Notes under the pieces: generated by a model
What the model saw: only the letters and a program-made list of their open reading frames with translations
Databases searched by the model: none
What the model was told of the DNA's origin: nothing
Origin: Desulfobaculum xiamenense
GTDB lineage: Bacteria > Desulfobacterota > Desulfovibrionia > Desulfovibrionales > Desulfovibrionaceae
NCBI RefSeq assembly: GCF_011927665.1
Contig: NZ_JAATJA010000003.1
Span: 1-64,000, forward strand
Direction of reading: 5' to 3'
Length of the DNA: 64,000 bases
Shown here: piece after piece, positions 42,871 to 52,070 of the stretch
Layout: every line of letters begins with the position of its first letter
Numbering within the stretch: the stretch's first letter is position 1
Made by a program: the position numbers and the translations under genes

Positions 42871-43809
42871 ATGAACATCGCGGACGACATCACCCGCCTC
42901 GTGGGCGGCACCCCGCTGGTGTACCTGAACAAGGTCACCGAGGGCGCACCCGCACGCGTTGCGGCGAAGCTCGAATTCTTCAACCCCTGCGGTTCCGTGA
43001 AGGACCGCGTGGGCGTGAACCTCATCCTCGACGCCGAAAGTCGGGGACTTCTCGCCCCCGGCGCGACGGTGGTGGAACCCACCAGCGGCAACACCGGCAT
43101 CGGTCTGGCCTGCATGTGCGCCGTGCGCGGCTACAGGCTCATCCTGACCATGCCGGAGAGCATGAGCATCGAACGCCGCACCCTGCTTGCCGGATTTGGC
43201 GCGCAGATCGTGCTGACCCCGGCTGCTGAGGGCATGTCCGGCTCCATCGAGCGGGCGCGGCAGATCGTGGCGGAAACTCCCGGTGCGTTCATGCCGCTGC
43301 AGTTCGACAATCCGGCCAACCCGGCCATCCACGAATGCACCACCGGCAGCGAAATCTGGGACGACACCGACGGCGAGGTGGACATCTTCATCTCCGCAGT
43401 CGGCACCGGCGGCACACTCACCGGCACGGCGCGCGCCCTCAAGGCCAAAAAACCCGAAGTGCGCGTGGTGGCTGTGGAACCCGCCGACTCTCCCGTCATC
43501 TCCGGCGGCAAACCCGGCCCGCACGGCATTCAGGGCATCGGCGCCGGATTCATCCCCAAAAACCTCGACACGAGCCTCGTTGACGAGGCCTTCCCCGTCG
43601 CCACCGAGGACGCGCTGGCCATGGCCCGCCGCCTCATGCGCGAGGAAGGCATCATGTGCGGCATCTCGGCCGGAGCGGCGGTGCACGCCGCCGTGGAGAT
43701 GGCCCGCCGCCCAGAAAACGCGGGCAAGCTCGTCGTGGTCATCATCCCCGATACCGGAGAACGGTATCTGAGCACCGCACTGTTCGCCGACGCGCGCGGA
43801 CAGTCCTGA
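42871..43809 (+). CDS. cysK: Cysteine synthase (O-acetylserine sulfhydrylase)
   Basis: 312 aa. PLP lysine K44 in [11 protein letters not shown], the substrate loop TSGNTGIG and the phosphate-binding GTGGTLTG match CysK. It makes cysteine from O-acetylserine and sulfide, which is abundant inside a sulfidogenic cell. AAGGA lies upstream of the ATG. It sits between nifS and cysE. Confidence 0.95.
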   Translation: MNIADDITRLVGGTPLVYLNKVTEGAPARVAAKLEFFNPCGSVKDRVGVNLILDAESRGLLAPGATVVEPTSGNTGIGLACMCAVRGYRLILTMPESMSIERRTLLAGFGAQIVLTPAAEGMSGSIERARQIVAETPGAFMPLQFDNPANPAIHECTTGSEIWDDTDGEVDIFISAVGTGGTLTGTARALKAKKPEVRVVAVEPADSPVISGGKPGPHGIQGIGAGFIPKNLDTSLVDEAFPVATEDALAMARRLMREEGIMCGISAGAAVHAAVEMARRPENAGKLVVVIIPDTGERYLSTALFADARGQS

Positions 43810-43823
43810 GGAGTAACCGCAAT

Positions 43824-44705
43824 ATGGGCTTCATGGACGACGTCATCGACCAACTGTGCGCACCGGGTTCCTACGAATCAGTGTACCACAGCCCCAAGCG
43901 CCACGCCCCCATGCCCTCGGTGGAGATTCTCACCGAGATCGTAAGCAGGCTGCGCGCCGTGCTGTTCCCCGGCTACTTCGGACATTCCGAGGTGGAGCCG
44001 GAGAACATGCGCTACCACATCGGCACCAACCTCGACAAAATCCGCCGTCTGCTCACTGAGCAGATCAACCGCGGGCACTGTTTCGTGTGCGCCCTTGAGG
44101 ACCTCGACTGTACCCGCTGCGAGGAAGAGGCCGAGCGGACCTGCCGCAGGTTCATCGAAGCCCTGCCCGAACTGCGTCGCCTGCTGGCTACGGACGTCAT
44201 GGCCGCCTACGAGGGCGACCCCGCCGCCGTCGGCCCCGGGGAAACCATCTTCTGCTACCCCAGCATCCACGCAGTGACCAACTACCGCATCGCCCACGCG
44301 CTCCAGAGCCTCGGCGTACGGCTCATTCCGCGCATCATCACGGAAATGGCCCACTCCGCCACGGGTATCGACATCCACCCCGGAGCGCACATCGGCGAGC
44401 ACTTCTTCATCGACCACGGCACAGGCACCGTCATCGGCGAGACCTGCGTCATCGGCCGCAACGTGCGCCTGTATCAGGGCGTGACGCTCGGCGCGAAGAG
44501 CTTCCCCAAGGACGAGGACGGCGTGCTCATCAAGGGCATCGCCCGCCACCCCATCGTGGAGGACGACGTCATCGTCTACTCCGGGGCGACCATCCTCGGC
44601 CGCGTCACCATCGGCAAGGGCGCGGTCATCGGCGGCAACGTGTGGCTCACCCGCGACGTGCCCGCAGGCACCCGCGTACTCCAGACGCCCGCCGATCAGG
44701 AATAG
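43824..44705 (+). CDS. cysE: Serine O-acetyltransferase (EpsC/SATase type)
   Basis: 293 aa. An N-terminal helical domain is followed by left-handed beta-helix hexapeptides: TGIDIHPGAHIGEHFFIDHG, GTVIGETCVIG and a late IGGNVWLTRDVP. It supplies O-acetylserine to CysK. The protein lacks the C-terminal DGI tail of E. coli CysE that binds CysK, as is usual for the EpsC type. GAGGAG lies about 9 nt before the ATG. It is the last gene of the operon. Confidence 0.93.
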   Translation: MGFMDDVIDQLCAPGSYESVYHSPKRHAPMPSVEILTEIVSRLRAVLFPGYFGHSEVEPENMRYHIGTNLDKIRRLLTEQINRGHCFVCALEDLDCTRCEEEAERTCRRFIEALPELRRLLATDVMAAYEGDPAAVGPGETIFCYPSIHAVTNYRIAHALQSLGVRLIPRIITEMAHSATGIDIHPGAHIGEHFFIDHGTGTVIGETCVIGRNVRLYQGVTLGAKSFPKDEDGVLIKGIARHPIVEDDVIVYSGATILGRVTIGKGAVIGGNVWLTRDVPAGTRVLQTPADQE

Positions 44706-44763
44706 CTCGGCGCGGCTCACGGCGCACGGCACCCATCCCGCACGCCCCATCCACATGAATAAG

Positions 44764-44806
44764 AACGGGGACCGGACGCTTACGCATCCGGTCCCCGTTT
44801 TCTTTT
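44764..44806 (+). terminator. Terminator of nifU-nifS-cysK-cysE
   Basis: AACGGGGACCGGA/TCCGGTCCCCGTT with a 10-nt loop, followed by TTCTTTTCT. It may also serve the convergent diguanylate cyclase gene. Confidence 0.85.
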
Positions 44807-44831
44807 CTGTACATCGCCCGTTCAGAGCGGA

Positions 44832-47042
44832 TCACACATCGAGGGGGCTCGCCAACATCACCCGGTTTCGCCCGGCTTCCTTGGCCGCGTAGAGTGCTGC
44901 GTCGGAGGTGGCGATGAGCGCATCCACGCTGGAGGCATGGGCCGGATATTCGCTCACGCCGAGGGAAATGGTCACGTTCAGCTTCTGATCGCCATGGCGG
45001 ATCTTCATGCGATTCTCCACCGCCGAGCGAATCTCCTCGGCACGGCGCTCCGCATTGCCAGCCGTCGCCCCAGGCAGGATGAGCATGAACTCCTCGCCCC
45101 CGAAGCGGCAGGCGATGTCCTCGGCGCGGCTCAGGGTGCGCAGGGTCTCGCCGAGCCTGCGCAACACCTCGTCGCCCAGTTCGTGCCCGTAGGTATCGTT
45201 GAAGCGCTTGAAATGGTCCACGTCGAGCAGGATAACGCTCAGACTGTGTCCATGACGCTCGCTTCGGCTGAACTCCCGCACGAGGGATTCCTCCATGTGA
45301 CGCCGATTGTACAGGCCCGTCAGCGGATCGCGGATAGACTGCTCGCGCAGGGACTCGCGCAGGCGCAGGTTGGACAGGGTGAGCGCCACATGCTCGGCCA
45401 CAACCACGAGGTGCTGCTCGGCAGTCACGGCGTAGCGTTGCAGGCGTTCCTGATCCATGGTCTGGGTATCGGGCGGGAACAATGCGCTCAAAAGCCCAGT
45501 GACCTTGCCATGGGCGATGAGCGGCACGCAGATGGCACCCGTGGTCGGCTCCGGCTGGAAATGCTGACAGGGCGGCCCCTCGCCGGGCCGCGCCACGATG
45601 TGTGTCTGCCCGCGCCGCAAAGCCCAGCACGATTCCCGCGTGAACAGCGACCGTCCGCAGAAGCCCTCGCCCCACGAGGCCACGCATTCAAGCAGCCCCG
45701 TCTCGTCGTTATGGATATTGAGCATGCCCGAGGTTCCGGGCAACAGGCTCGCCGCGTTGGAGGCCACGATAGAGAAAATCTCGTTCTCGCTACGGCAGGC
45801 CTGAAGGAAATCGACCATGGTGTTGATGCGCACGGTGGCGCGGTTGCGCCGTTCGAGGCGCTCGACCACAGTGTTGAGATCGTCGTTGGTCCGCGCGAGT
45901 TCGGCGTAGGCCGCGGTACGCTCGCCGTTGGCGCGGGCCACGATCCACGCTCCAGCGGACACGAGCAGAAGCAGCATGCCGTAGCCGAACAGGTAGGACC
46001 GATTCTGAGCGGACAGCAGCCCGGCCAGCACGGATTCCGGCACATGGGACACGAGCACCCACCGCACCGTGCGTCCCGGCAGCCCACGCGCCCCGGCCGT
46101 CTCGACGCGAAACATCCGCTGGGCCTCATGCCCGGCAACCGCCACCGGGTCGATGGTGTCGAAGCTGTACAGGCCTGCGGCATCCCGGAACTGCCCCGTC
46201 CCATCGACGCCAATGCGCGACCATACCTCGGGGTTCTCCACGGCCATGGTCAGGCTCTTGCCGTCCTCACGCATGAATCCCCATTCCTGCTCCGGATTGG
46301 GACCAAGCATCCAATAGCCATCCTCGTCGAGCATCATGATCTGCCCCGGCGAGTTGACGTGTCGCACGCGTAATTCGTCGAACAGCCGTCCGCCGTTGAA
46401 CGCAATGAGTACTCGCCCAACGGGCTTTCCGGAGCGGGCGAAAACCGGCGCGATAAGCCGCAGCCGTGGCTGGAGCGGCACCCGCGCCTCGCCACGCGCG
46501 CTACCCAGATCGAATCGCGACACGAGCAACTCGCCACGCCCGAGGTCGCGCGCATGCAGATAATCCTCCCGCACAAAGCGCTCCATGCCGTCGCTCGCGC
46601 CAATGCTTCGCACGCCCCCCCGATCCGCCCACACGCCAGCGATGGTCCGCCCCGCGTCGTCGATGAACCGAATCTCCCCGTACACGCCACGGGTGCGGGC
46701 AAAGCGGGCCAACGCCTCGCCAAGGCGTGTGGAATCGACATGCGTTTCGGGACTCAGACCATCCTCGGTCAACGCATACATACCGGACAGAAACAGCAGA
46801 TCCGAGACGACCATTTGCAGATTGCGCTCCACGATGGCCTTCTCAGTGACAATGCGATTGCGCTCCATGTCGATGAGGGATTCGAGCGTACGCTGGGACT
46901 CCTTGAAGTACAGCATCAGCGCCACGGCGGATAGCGCCATGACGAGCGGCACGAATATCTTCACGAAATGCAGCCCCATGGCGGCCAGATTCCGCATCAC
47001 GGCACCATTTTCCTTCGAAACGCTCTGTCCATTCGCCGCCAT
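44832..47042 (-). CDS. Membrane diguanylate cyclase (Cache-GAF-GGDEF)
   Basis: 736 aa. TM1 near residues 26-46 and TM2 near 352-372 flank a periplasmic Cache-like sensor of about 300 residues. A coiled linker, a GAF-like domain (about 405-560) and a GGDEF domain follow, with IRDPLTGLYNRRHMEESL, LDVDHFKRFNDTYGHELGD and active loop CRFGGEEF (GGEEF 648-652). RAED five residues before it is a proper RxxD inhibitory site, so c-di-GMP feedback is expected. GGAG lies 6 nt before the ATG. The ligand is unknown. Confidence 0.92.
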   Translation of the reverse strand: MAANGQSVSKENGAVMRNLAAMGLHFVKIFVPLVMALSAVALMLYFKESQRTLESLIDMERNRIVTEKAIVERNLQMVVSDLLFLSGMYALTEDGLSPETHVDSTRLGEALARFARTRGVYGEIRFIDDAGRTIAGVWADRGGVRSIGASDGMERFVREDYLHARDLGRGELLVSRFDLGSARGEARVPLQPRLRLIAPVFARSGKPVGRVLIAFNGGRLFDELRVRHVNSPGQIMMLDEDGYWMLGPNPEQEWGFMREDGKSLTMAVENPEVWSRIGVDGTGQFRDAAGLYSFDTIDPVAVAGHEAQRMFRVETAGARGLPGRTVRWVLVSHVPESVLAGLLSAQNRSYLFGYGMLLLLVSAGAWIVARANGERTAAYAELARTNDDLNTVVERLERRNRATVRINTMVDFLQACRSENEIFSIVASNAASLLPGTSGMLNIHNDETGLLECVASWGEGFCGRSLFTRESCWALRRGQTHIVARPGEGPPCQHFQPEPTTGAICVPLIAHGKVTGLLSALFPPDTQTMDQERLQRYAVTAEQHLVVVAEHVALTLSNLRLRESLREQSIRDPLTGLYNRRHMEESLVREFSRSERHGHSLSVILLDVDHFKRFNDTYGHELGDEVLRRLGETLRTLSRAEDIACRFGGEEFMLILPGATAGNAERRAEEIRSAVENRMKIRHGDQKLNVTISLGVSEYPAHASSVDALIATSDAALYAAKEAGRNRVMLASPLDV

Positions 47043-47322
47043 CGCATGCTCCGTATCGTTTCACCGCAAGCCGATTGTTTTCTCGAATCATGCAGAAAGC
47101 ATCGGCCCATGACAACGCAAAGTCAATCCTTGCATTTTCCACCAACGAAAAGGATCGAAACATCACGTTTCAACCAACACGACGCGACCGTCACACCACC
47201 ATGACAAAACGGACACCATTCTATTGCATTTTTTCAACAGCCATGACAACGTTCAATTGTCTGGAAAAAATAACTTCCAACACAATGATGCTGGCAACAC
47301 TCGAATTCCACGGAGAACAGAC

Positions 47323-47508
47323 ATGACTATCCACTTCTACGACGCCAGTGAACTCCCCCGCGAAGACATCGAAGTCCGCTGTCCCACCTGCGGCCACACG
47401 GCCACTCACCCCTACCGGGAACGCAAGAGGTATTCGGACATCTGTCTCAAGTGCCAGCGGCGCTACAGCGTGCACATCTTCAATGGCGGCATGGTCGTCG
47501 TCGAATAG
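47323..47508 (+). CDS. Small zinc-ribbon protein
   Basis: 61 aa. Two CxxC knuckles (C20/C23 in CPTCGH and C41/C44 in CLKCQ) separated by 17 residues form one zinc ribbon. I do not recognise a named family. The ATG has GGAG 8 nt upstream. It sits alone in an A/T-richer segment between the diguanylate cyclase (divergent) and the DMT exporter. A nucleic-acid or protein-docking role is possible. Confidence 0.7.
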   Translation: MTIHFYDASELPREDIEVRCPTCGHTATHPYRERKRYSDICLKCQRRYSVHIFNGGMVVVE

Positions 47509-47574
47509 CGCATCGCCCAGATCAGGCCGCAGGATGTTGCCTTCCAAACGGAAGCGGGATATTGCTTTGCGGCC

Positions 47575-48483
47575 ATGAACGCCCGCATTCTCAAAGCCAA
47601 CATTCTGCTGCTCGTCACGGCCGCCATCTGGGGCTCGGGCTTCGTCGCCCAGCGCTCCGGCATGGACTACGTCGGTCCCATGACCTTCAACGCCGTGCGC
47701 TTCGCCATAGGTGCGCTGTCGCTCCTGCCACTTCTGATCTGGCACGACCGCAAGGGCATCCCTGCCGTCTCTCCGGGAGTGAAGCCAAACTTCATCTTCC
47801 TCGGCGCTCTGGCCGCAGGCACCGCCCTATTCTGCGCCGTGAGCCTCCAGCAGATCGGCATGATCCACACTCCCGCCGCCAAAGCGGGCTTCATCACCGG
47901 ACTCTACGTGGTCATCGTGCCCTTCCTCGGCCTCGCCCTCGGGCAGCGGCCGGGAGTCGGCGGCTTCATCGGCACTGCCGCCGCAGCCGTAGGCCTGTAC
48001 CTCGTCTCCGTCACCAAGGACTTCACCATCGCCCCCGGCGACACCTACGTCATCATCGGCGCGGTGCTCTGGGCCGGGCACATGCAGGTCCTCGGCTGGC
48101 TGTCCCCGAAGCTCGACGGCGTGCGCCTCGCCTTCGGCCAGTTCGCCGTGTGCTCCGTCCTGTGTACCGCAAGCGCCCTCGCCTTCGAGGACGTTACCCT
48201 CGCTGGCATCGCCGCGGGCTGGATTCCCATCGTGTACGGCGGCATCATGCCCGTGGGCGTGGCCTTCACGCTCCAGATCATCGCCCAGAAAGACGCCCCG
48301 CCCACCCACGCGGCCATCATCCTCAGCCTTGAAGCCGTGTTCGCTGCCTTCGGTGGCTGGCTCATCCTCGGCGAAACCCTGACCACTCGCGCCATGTTCG
48401 GCTGCGCCCTCATGCTCGCAGGCATGCTCGCCGCCCAGCTGTGGCCCGAGCGCCAGCCCGCAACAGCCGCGGCCCGCTCCTAG
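47575..48483 (+). CDS. DMT-superfamily (EamA) permease
   Basis: 302 aa with ten hydrophobic segments in two EamA halves; AAIWGSGFVAQRSGMDYVGP in TM1-2 and SLEAVFAAFGGWLILGE near TM9 are the usual DMT signatures. These carriers export amino acids or other metabolites. The ribosome site is weak (GCGGG). It is 66 nt after the zinc-ribbon gene and may be cotranscribed. Confidence 0.88.
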   Translation: MNARILKANILLLVTAAIWGSGFVAQRSGMDYVGPMTFNAVRFAIGALSLLPLLIWHDRKGIPAVSPGVKPNFIFLGALAAGTALFCAVSLQQIGMIHTPAAKAGFITGLYVVIVPFLGLALGQRPGVGGFIGTAAAAVGLYLVSVTKDFTIAPGDTYVIIGAVLWAGHMQVLGWLSPKLDGVRLAFGQFAVCSVLCTASALAFEDVTLAGIAAGWIPIVYGGIMPVGVAFTLQIIAQKDAPPTHAAIILSLEAVFAAFGGWLILGETLTTRAMFGCALMLAGMLAAQLWPERQPATAAARS

Positions 48484-48709
48484 CGAACCGTCATCCTCCC
48501 CGGCGCACGCACCCGGCGTGCGCCCCGCAGCCGCTCGGCGGCCGCATTTCCCTTCGTACCACACCTCGCTTGCCCTACGCACCCCGTAGCCGCCCCTCGT
48601 CTTTCCGTCACCATCGCCCACGCTCCGCACCCACTGTTCCCGCACCCCATCCCTGACCATATTATCCACTTGAAATCATTATCCTTCGTCCCTTTCTCGC
48701 CAGTCCCCC

Positions 48710-48738
48710 TTGACGATGCGCCGCATCCGCATTATTGA
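48710..48738 (+). promoter_or_regulatory. Sigma70 promoter of the ArsR/efflux pair
   Basis: TTGACG (48710-48715), 17-bp spacer, TATTGA (48733-48738). Confidence 0.62.
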
Positions 48739-48768
48739 ACGGTTAAACATATGAACAACCATTCACAT
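48736..48768. promoter_or_regulatory. ArsR/SmtB-type operator in the leader
   Basis: Two nested inverted repeats: TGAACGGTT/AACCATTCA (48736-48744 and 48757-48765, one mismatch) and ATATGAA/TTCACAT (48749-48755 and 48762-48768). TGAA-N-TTCA spacing is the core of SmtB/ZiaR/CadC operators. It lies between the -10 and the ribosome site, so bound repressor would block transcription. Confidence 0.6.
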
Positions 48769-48780
48769 GATGAGGTTTCC

Positions 48781-49158
48781 ATGAACGGCCACCGCGACAC
48801 CTGCGATGCCACCTGCAAGCATCCCGACGCCATAGAGAAAGTCCGACGACACTCCCACGCCACCGAGCGCTTCTCCGAGCTTGCCGACCTGTTCAAGGTA
48901 TTGGGCGACCCGACCCGCGTGCGCATCCTGCATGCGCTGTCGGTCACGGAGCTGTGCGTGTGCGACATCGCGGCGCTTCTGTGCATGACGTCGTCGGCCG
49001 TCTCCCACCAGTTGCGGCTGCTGCGGCAGGCAAAGCTGGTGCGCAACCGCAAGGACGGCAAGTCCGTCTACTACGCGCTAGACGACGACCATGTCCGCCT
49101 GCTCATGGATCAGGGCCTCGCGCATGTGCTGGAGGACCGCTCCGGGCGGACCGATTGA
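48781..49158 (+). CDS. ArsR/SmtB-family metal-sensing repressor
   Basis: 125 aa. The winged helix has LGDPTRVRILHALS and SSAVSHQLRLLRQAKLV. Both known metal sites can be read: alpha3N with C59/C61 in ELCVCD plus N-terminal C8/C12, and alpha5 with D102-x-H104-x10-H115-xx-E118. This pattern resembles ZiaR/CadC/SmtB sensors of Zn or Cd/Pb. The ATG at 48781 has GAGG 5 nt upstream; the ATG at 48751 lies inside the operator and lacks one. It is coupled in one operon to a metal exporter 28 nt downstream. Confidence 0.9.
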   Translation: MNGHRDTCDATCKHPDAIEKVRRHSHATERFSELADLFKVLGDPTRVRILHALSVTELCVCDIAALLCMTSSAVSHQLRLLRQAKLVRNRKDGKSVYYALDDDHVRLLMDQGLAHVLEDRSGRTD

Positions 49159-49186
49159 TCACCACTTTCCAAAGGCGACACGCACC

Positions 49187-50260
49187 ATGAACTTTCTCGA
49201 AACCTTCGCCGGGGAAACCTGGCTCATCCTGAACGAAGCCGCGCCGTACGTGCTGTTCGGCTTCGCCGTGGCCGCGCTGGTCAAGGCGCTGGTCCCGGAC
49301 GACCTCGTGGCCCGACACCTCGGCCGCAACTCGTACCGTTCGGTGCTCAAGGCCTCCATCCTCGGCGTCCCGCTCCCGCTGTGCTCGTGCGGCGTCATCC
49401 CTGCGGCCGCGGGCTTGCGGCGGCAGGGCGCAAGCAAGGGCGCGACCACCGCCTTCCTCATCTCCACCCCCGAAACCGGCGCGGATTCCATCGCCGTGAC
49501 GTGGGCGCTCCTCGACCCGGTGATGACCATCCTGCGCCCCCTCTCCGCCCTCATCACCGCCACCGCCGCAGGGCTCATCGTCAACGCGCTGCCCGACGAA
49601 AAGACCCCGGCCGAGCGCACGCTGCCCATGGCCCACTCCTGCGGATGCGGCGGAGCCTGCGCAACACCGGCGCATGCCGAAACCACTCGCCCGCCCCTGC
49701 CCCAGCGCATCAAAGACGGTTTCCGACACGCCTTCGGCGAAATGCTCGCCGACATCGGCGTGTGGCTGCTGGCGGGTACCGTGGCCGCAGCGCTCATCAG
49801 CGCGCTGGTTCCTGCGGGATTCATCGAGAATTCTCTCGGCGGCGAACTCGGTTCCCTCGTGGTCATGCTGGTGATTGGCGTGCCGCTCTACATCTGCGCC
49901 ACGTCCTCCACGCCCATCGCGGCATCGCTGGCCCTCAAGGGCCTGTCCCCCGGCGCGGCCCTCGTGTTTCTGCTGGCCGGACCGGCCACGAACACCGCCA
50001 CCATCGCCGTGGTCTCGCACATCCTCGGGCGCAAGGCCGTGGTGGCCTACATCGGCACCATCGCCGTCTGCTCGCTGGCGCTGGGCTGGCTGACCAACCG
50101 CCTCTACGCCGCCCTCGGCCTCGACATCGCCTCGTGGATTCACAAGGCGGGGACGGAATCCACCTCCGTCTTCTCCATTGTCTGTACGGTGCTCCTTCTC
50201 GCACTCATCGCCCGCAGCGTGATCATGGGCCGAAAGCACGGACACAACCACTCCCACTGA
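49187..50260 (+). CDS. SO_0444-family Cu/Zn efflux permease (ArsP/DUF318-like)
   Basis: 357 aa, about eight to ten membrane helices in two halves joined by a Cys/His-rich loop (HSCGCGGACATPAH). The hallmark PLPLCSCGVIPAA (C66, C68) is in the first half and GVPLYICATSSTPIA in the second. The C-terminus is His-rich (HGHNHSH). The family exports copper or zinc, or organoarsenicals in ArsP. The SmtB-like repressor upstream points to Zn, Cd or Pb here (inference). The ribosome site is poor, so translation may depend on the upstream gene. Confidence 0.86.
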   Translation: MNFLETFAGETWLILNEAAPYVLFGFAVAALVKALVPDDLVARHLGRNSYRSVLKASILGVPLPLCSCGVIPAAAGLRRQGASKGATTAFLISTPETGADSIAVTWALLDPVMTILRPLSALITATAAGLIVNALPDEKTPAERTLPMAHSCGCGGACATPAHAETTRPPLPQRIKDGFRHAFGEMLADIGVWLLAGTVAAALISALVPAGFIENSLGGELGSLVVMLVIGVPLYICATSSTPIAASLALKGLSPGAALVFLLAGPATNTATIAVVSHILGRKAVVAYIGTIAVCSLALGWLTNRLYAALGLDIASWIHKAGTESTSVFSIVCTVLLLALIARSVIMGRKHGHNHSH

Positions 50261-50418
50261 CCATCCGACGCGCGGACGGGCCACCGTCCGCGCGTCATCC
50301 CAAGGCCAACGCGACGACACACCACAAAACACCGACGCCAGCACCACACGCATGAGCAACGCAACGCATGGCCCAATCTCCACATTTTGGCCTATACCGG
50401 GCATTTTTGCCGATGCAC

Positions 50419-50446
50419 TTGACATTTCCACTTGCGGCAGTATTAT
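50419..50446 (+). promoter_or_regulatory. Strong sigma70 promoter without a following ORF
   Basis: TTGACA (50419-50424), 16-bp spacer, TATTAT (50441-50446). It is the best consensus promoter in the window outside the rRNA array, and no coding start follows for about 370 bp. Confidence 0.7.
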
Positions 50447-50451
50447 TAGTC

Positions 50452-50657
50452 AACAGGAATGGTCCTGATGCGATACACGCCGACATGGCGCACCGCCAGC
50501 AGGAGGGTATGTGGGACAAGAGCCATTGCACCATAACGGGCGTATCGAGACGCCCCGCGAAACCCTGCCGCGCAAGATGTTTCCCTAGGGCTGAAGCCAG
50601 TGACTGGCTCCGGGATTCAGTCGGATAACCGATAAAAGCGCATCGGCGGGTTTCCTT
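50452..50657 (+). ncRNA. ssrS: Probable 6S-like regulatory RNA
   Basis: About 205 nt from the predicted start. The two ends fold into one long hairpin: AGGAA/TTCCT (50455-50459 with 50652-50656), GATGCG/CGCATC (50467-50472 with 50639-50644), CCGAC/GTCGG (50480-50484 with 50620-50624). A central bubble of 10 and 11 nt follows, then GCCAG/CTGGC (50495-50499 with 50604-50608) and CAG..AGGG/CCCT..CTG. Length and central bubble are those of 6S RNA, which mimics an open promoter and holds sigma70 RNA polymerase. The 3' bubble side can instead form GCCAG-TGA-CTGGC, the kind of switch that releases polymerase. No conserved primary sequence was checked, so a different structured RNA remains possible. 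Confidence 0.5.
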
Positions 50658-50813
50658 TTGCCCGCGCCCCCCCCTCCCGGACCGCCCTCACGCCCCTCCT
50701 TCCACCCACTGCCCCACCCACCGCCATGCGATACATCGTATGGATTCCCCTCCCTTTTTGGTGTACCCAAAGCGCTGGACACATCGACAGCACAACACCG
50801 GGACAGTCTGCAC

Positions 50814-52070
50814 ATGCCGAGCTTCATCCACGCGGGGGACATCCATCTCGACAGCCCCCTCAAAGGCCTTGAGCGCTACGACGGCGCACCGGCCGAAGAG
50901 GTCCGCGCCGCCACGCGCCGCGCCCTCGACACCCTCGTCACCTACACCCTCGACGAAGGCATCCCTCTCGTCGTCCTCGCGGGCGACATCTACGACGGAG
51001 ACTGGAAGGACTTCCAGACCGGACTCTTCTTCGCCAGCCAAATGACGCGCCTGCGCCACGGCGGCGTGCGCGTGGTCATGCTCCACGGCAATCACGACGC
51101 CGCCAGTTCCATCACCCGTCACCTGCCCCTGCCGGAAAACGTCACCGTGCTCGACTCGCGCCAGCCGCAGACCGTCGTTTTCGACGACCTCACCGTCGCC
51201 GTGCATGGCCAAAGCTTCCCTACCCCGGCGGTCACTGAAAACCTCGCCGCGAACTATCCCACAGCAATTGCCGGACTTTTCAACATCGGCCTGCTGCACA
51301 CCGCTGCCAGCGGCAGCGAGGGGCACGCCAACTATGCCCCGTGCAGCATGGCGGACCTCGCGGCAACGGGCTACGACTACTGGGCGCTGGGCCACGTCCA
51401 CGACCACAAGATCCTCGGCACAGAGCCGCCGGTGGTCTACTGCGGTTGCCTGCAAGGCCGCCACATCCGCGAGACCGGTCCCAAGGGCTGCGTGCGCGTG
51501 GATGTCGACGCCTCGGGCCACGCCGTCCACACCTTCGTCCCGATGGATGTCATGCGCTGGGCGTCCGTCGCCGTGGACGCCACTGACGCCGCCACGACGC
51601 ACGACATCGCCGAGCGTTTCGCGACCGCCCTTGGGGACGAACTGCGCGCCGCAGAGGGCCGCCCGCTGGCCGTGCGCCTGACCATCACCGGAGCCTGCGC
51701 GGCCCACGCCGAACTGTCGGCGGACCCGGACAGAACCGCCGCGCTCATCCGCCACGCCGCCACGGACGCCAGCGCCGCACGGGCATGGGTGGAAAAGATC
51801 ATCCTCGCCACGAGCGCCCCGGTGGATGTGGCGGCGCTACGCTCCTCGAACACCCCGCAGGGCGAACTGCTGCGCTATCTGGACCGGCTGGAATCCGGCG
51901 ACGAAAATTTCGACGATCTGGGCTTCGACATTGCCGACCTGCGGACCAAGCTCCCCGCCGCCATAGACCTCCCGGACACGAGCGACCCAGCCGTGCGCTC
52001 GGCCCTTGTGCGCGACGCGCGTGAGCTACTCTTGGCGCGCATCGTGGCCCACTCCGGAGACGTCGCATGA
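50814..52070 (+). CDS. YhaO/SbcD-like metallophosphoesterase (DNA repair nuclease subunit)
   Basis: 418 aa. Calcineurin-like motifs run in order: HAGDIHLD (residues 6-13), LAGDIYDGDW, MLHGNHDA and GHVHDHKI, together binding two Mn ions as in Mre11/SbcD. A C-terminal helical part of about 150 residues should contact the ATPase. The next gene overlaps by four bases (ATGA) and encodes a YhaN-like ATPase, so the two form a nuclease-ATPase complex related to SbcCD and Mre11-Rad50. The ATG is preceded only by a weak GGGA. Confidence 0.88.
   Translation: MPSFIHAGDIHLDSPLKGLERYDGAPAEEVRAATRRALDTLVTYTLDEGIPLVVLAGDIYDGDWKDFQTGLFFASQMTRLRHGGVRVVMLHGNHDAASSITRHLPLPENVTVLDSRQPQTVVFDDLTVAVHGQSFPTPAVTENLAANYPTAIAGLFNIGLLHTAASGSEGHANYAPCSMADLAATGYDYWALGHVHDHKILGTEPPVVYCGCLQGRHIRETGPKGCVRVDVDASGHAVHTFVPMDVMRWASVAVDATDAATTHDIAERFATALGDELRAAEGRPLAVRLTITGACAAHAELSADPDRTAALIRHAATDASAARAWVEKIILATSAPVDVAALRSSNTPQGELLRYLDRLESGDENFDDLGFDIADLRTKLPAAIDLPDTSDPAVRSALVRDARELLLARIVAHSGDVA

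Noticed and set aside
50452-50657. Cobalamin or molybdenum-cofactor riboswitch
   Set aside because: The conserved B12-box and Moco cores are not found, and the segment lies about 160 bp from the next start with its own strong promoter.
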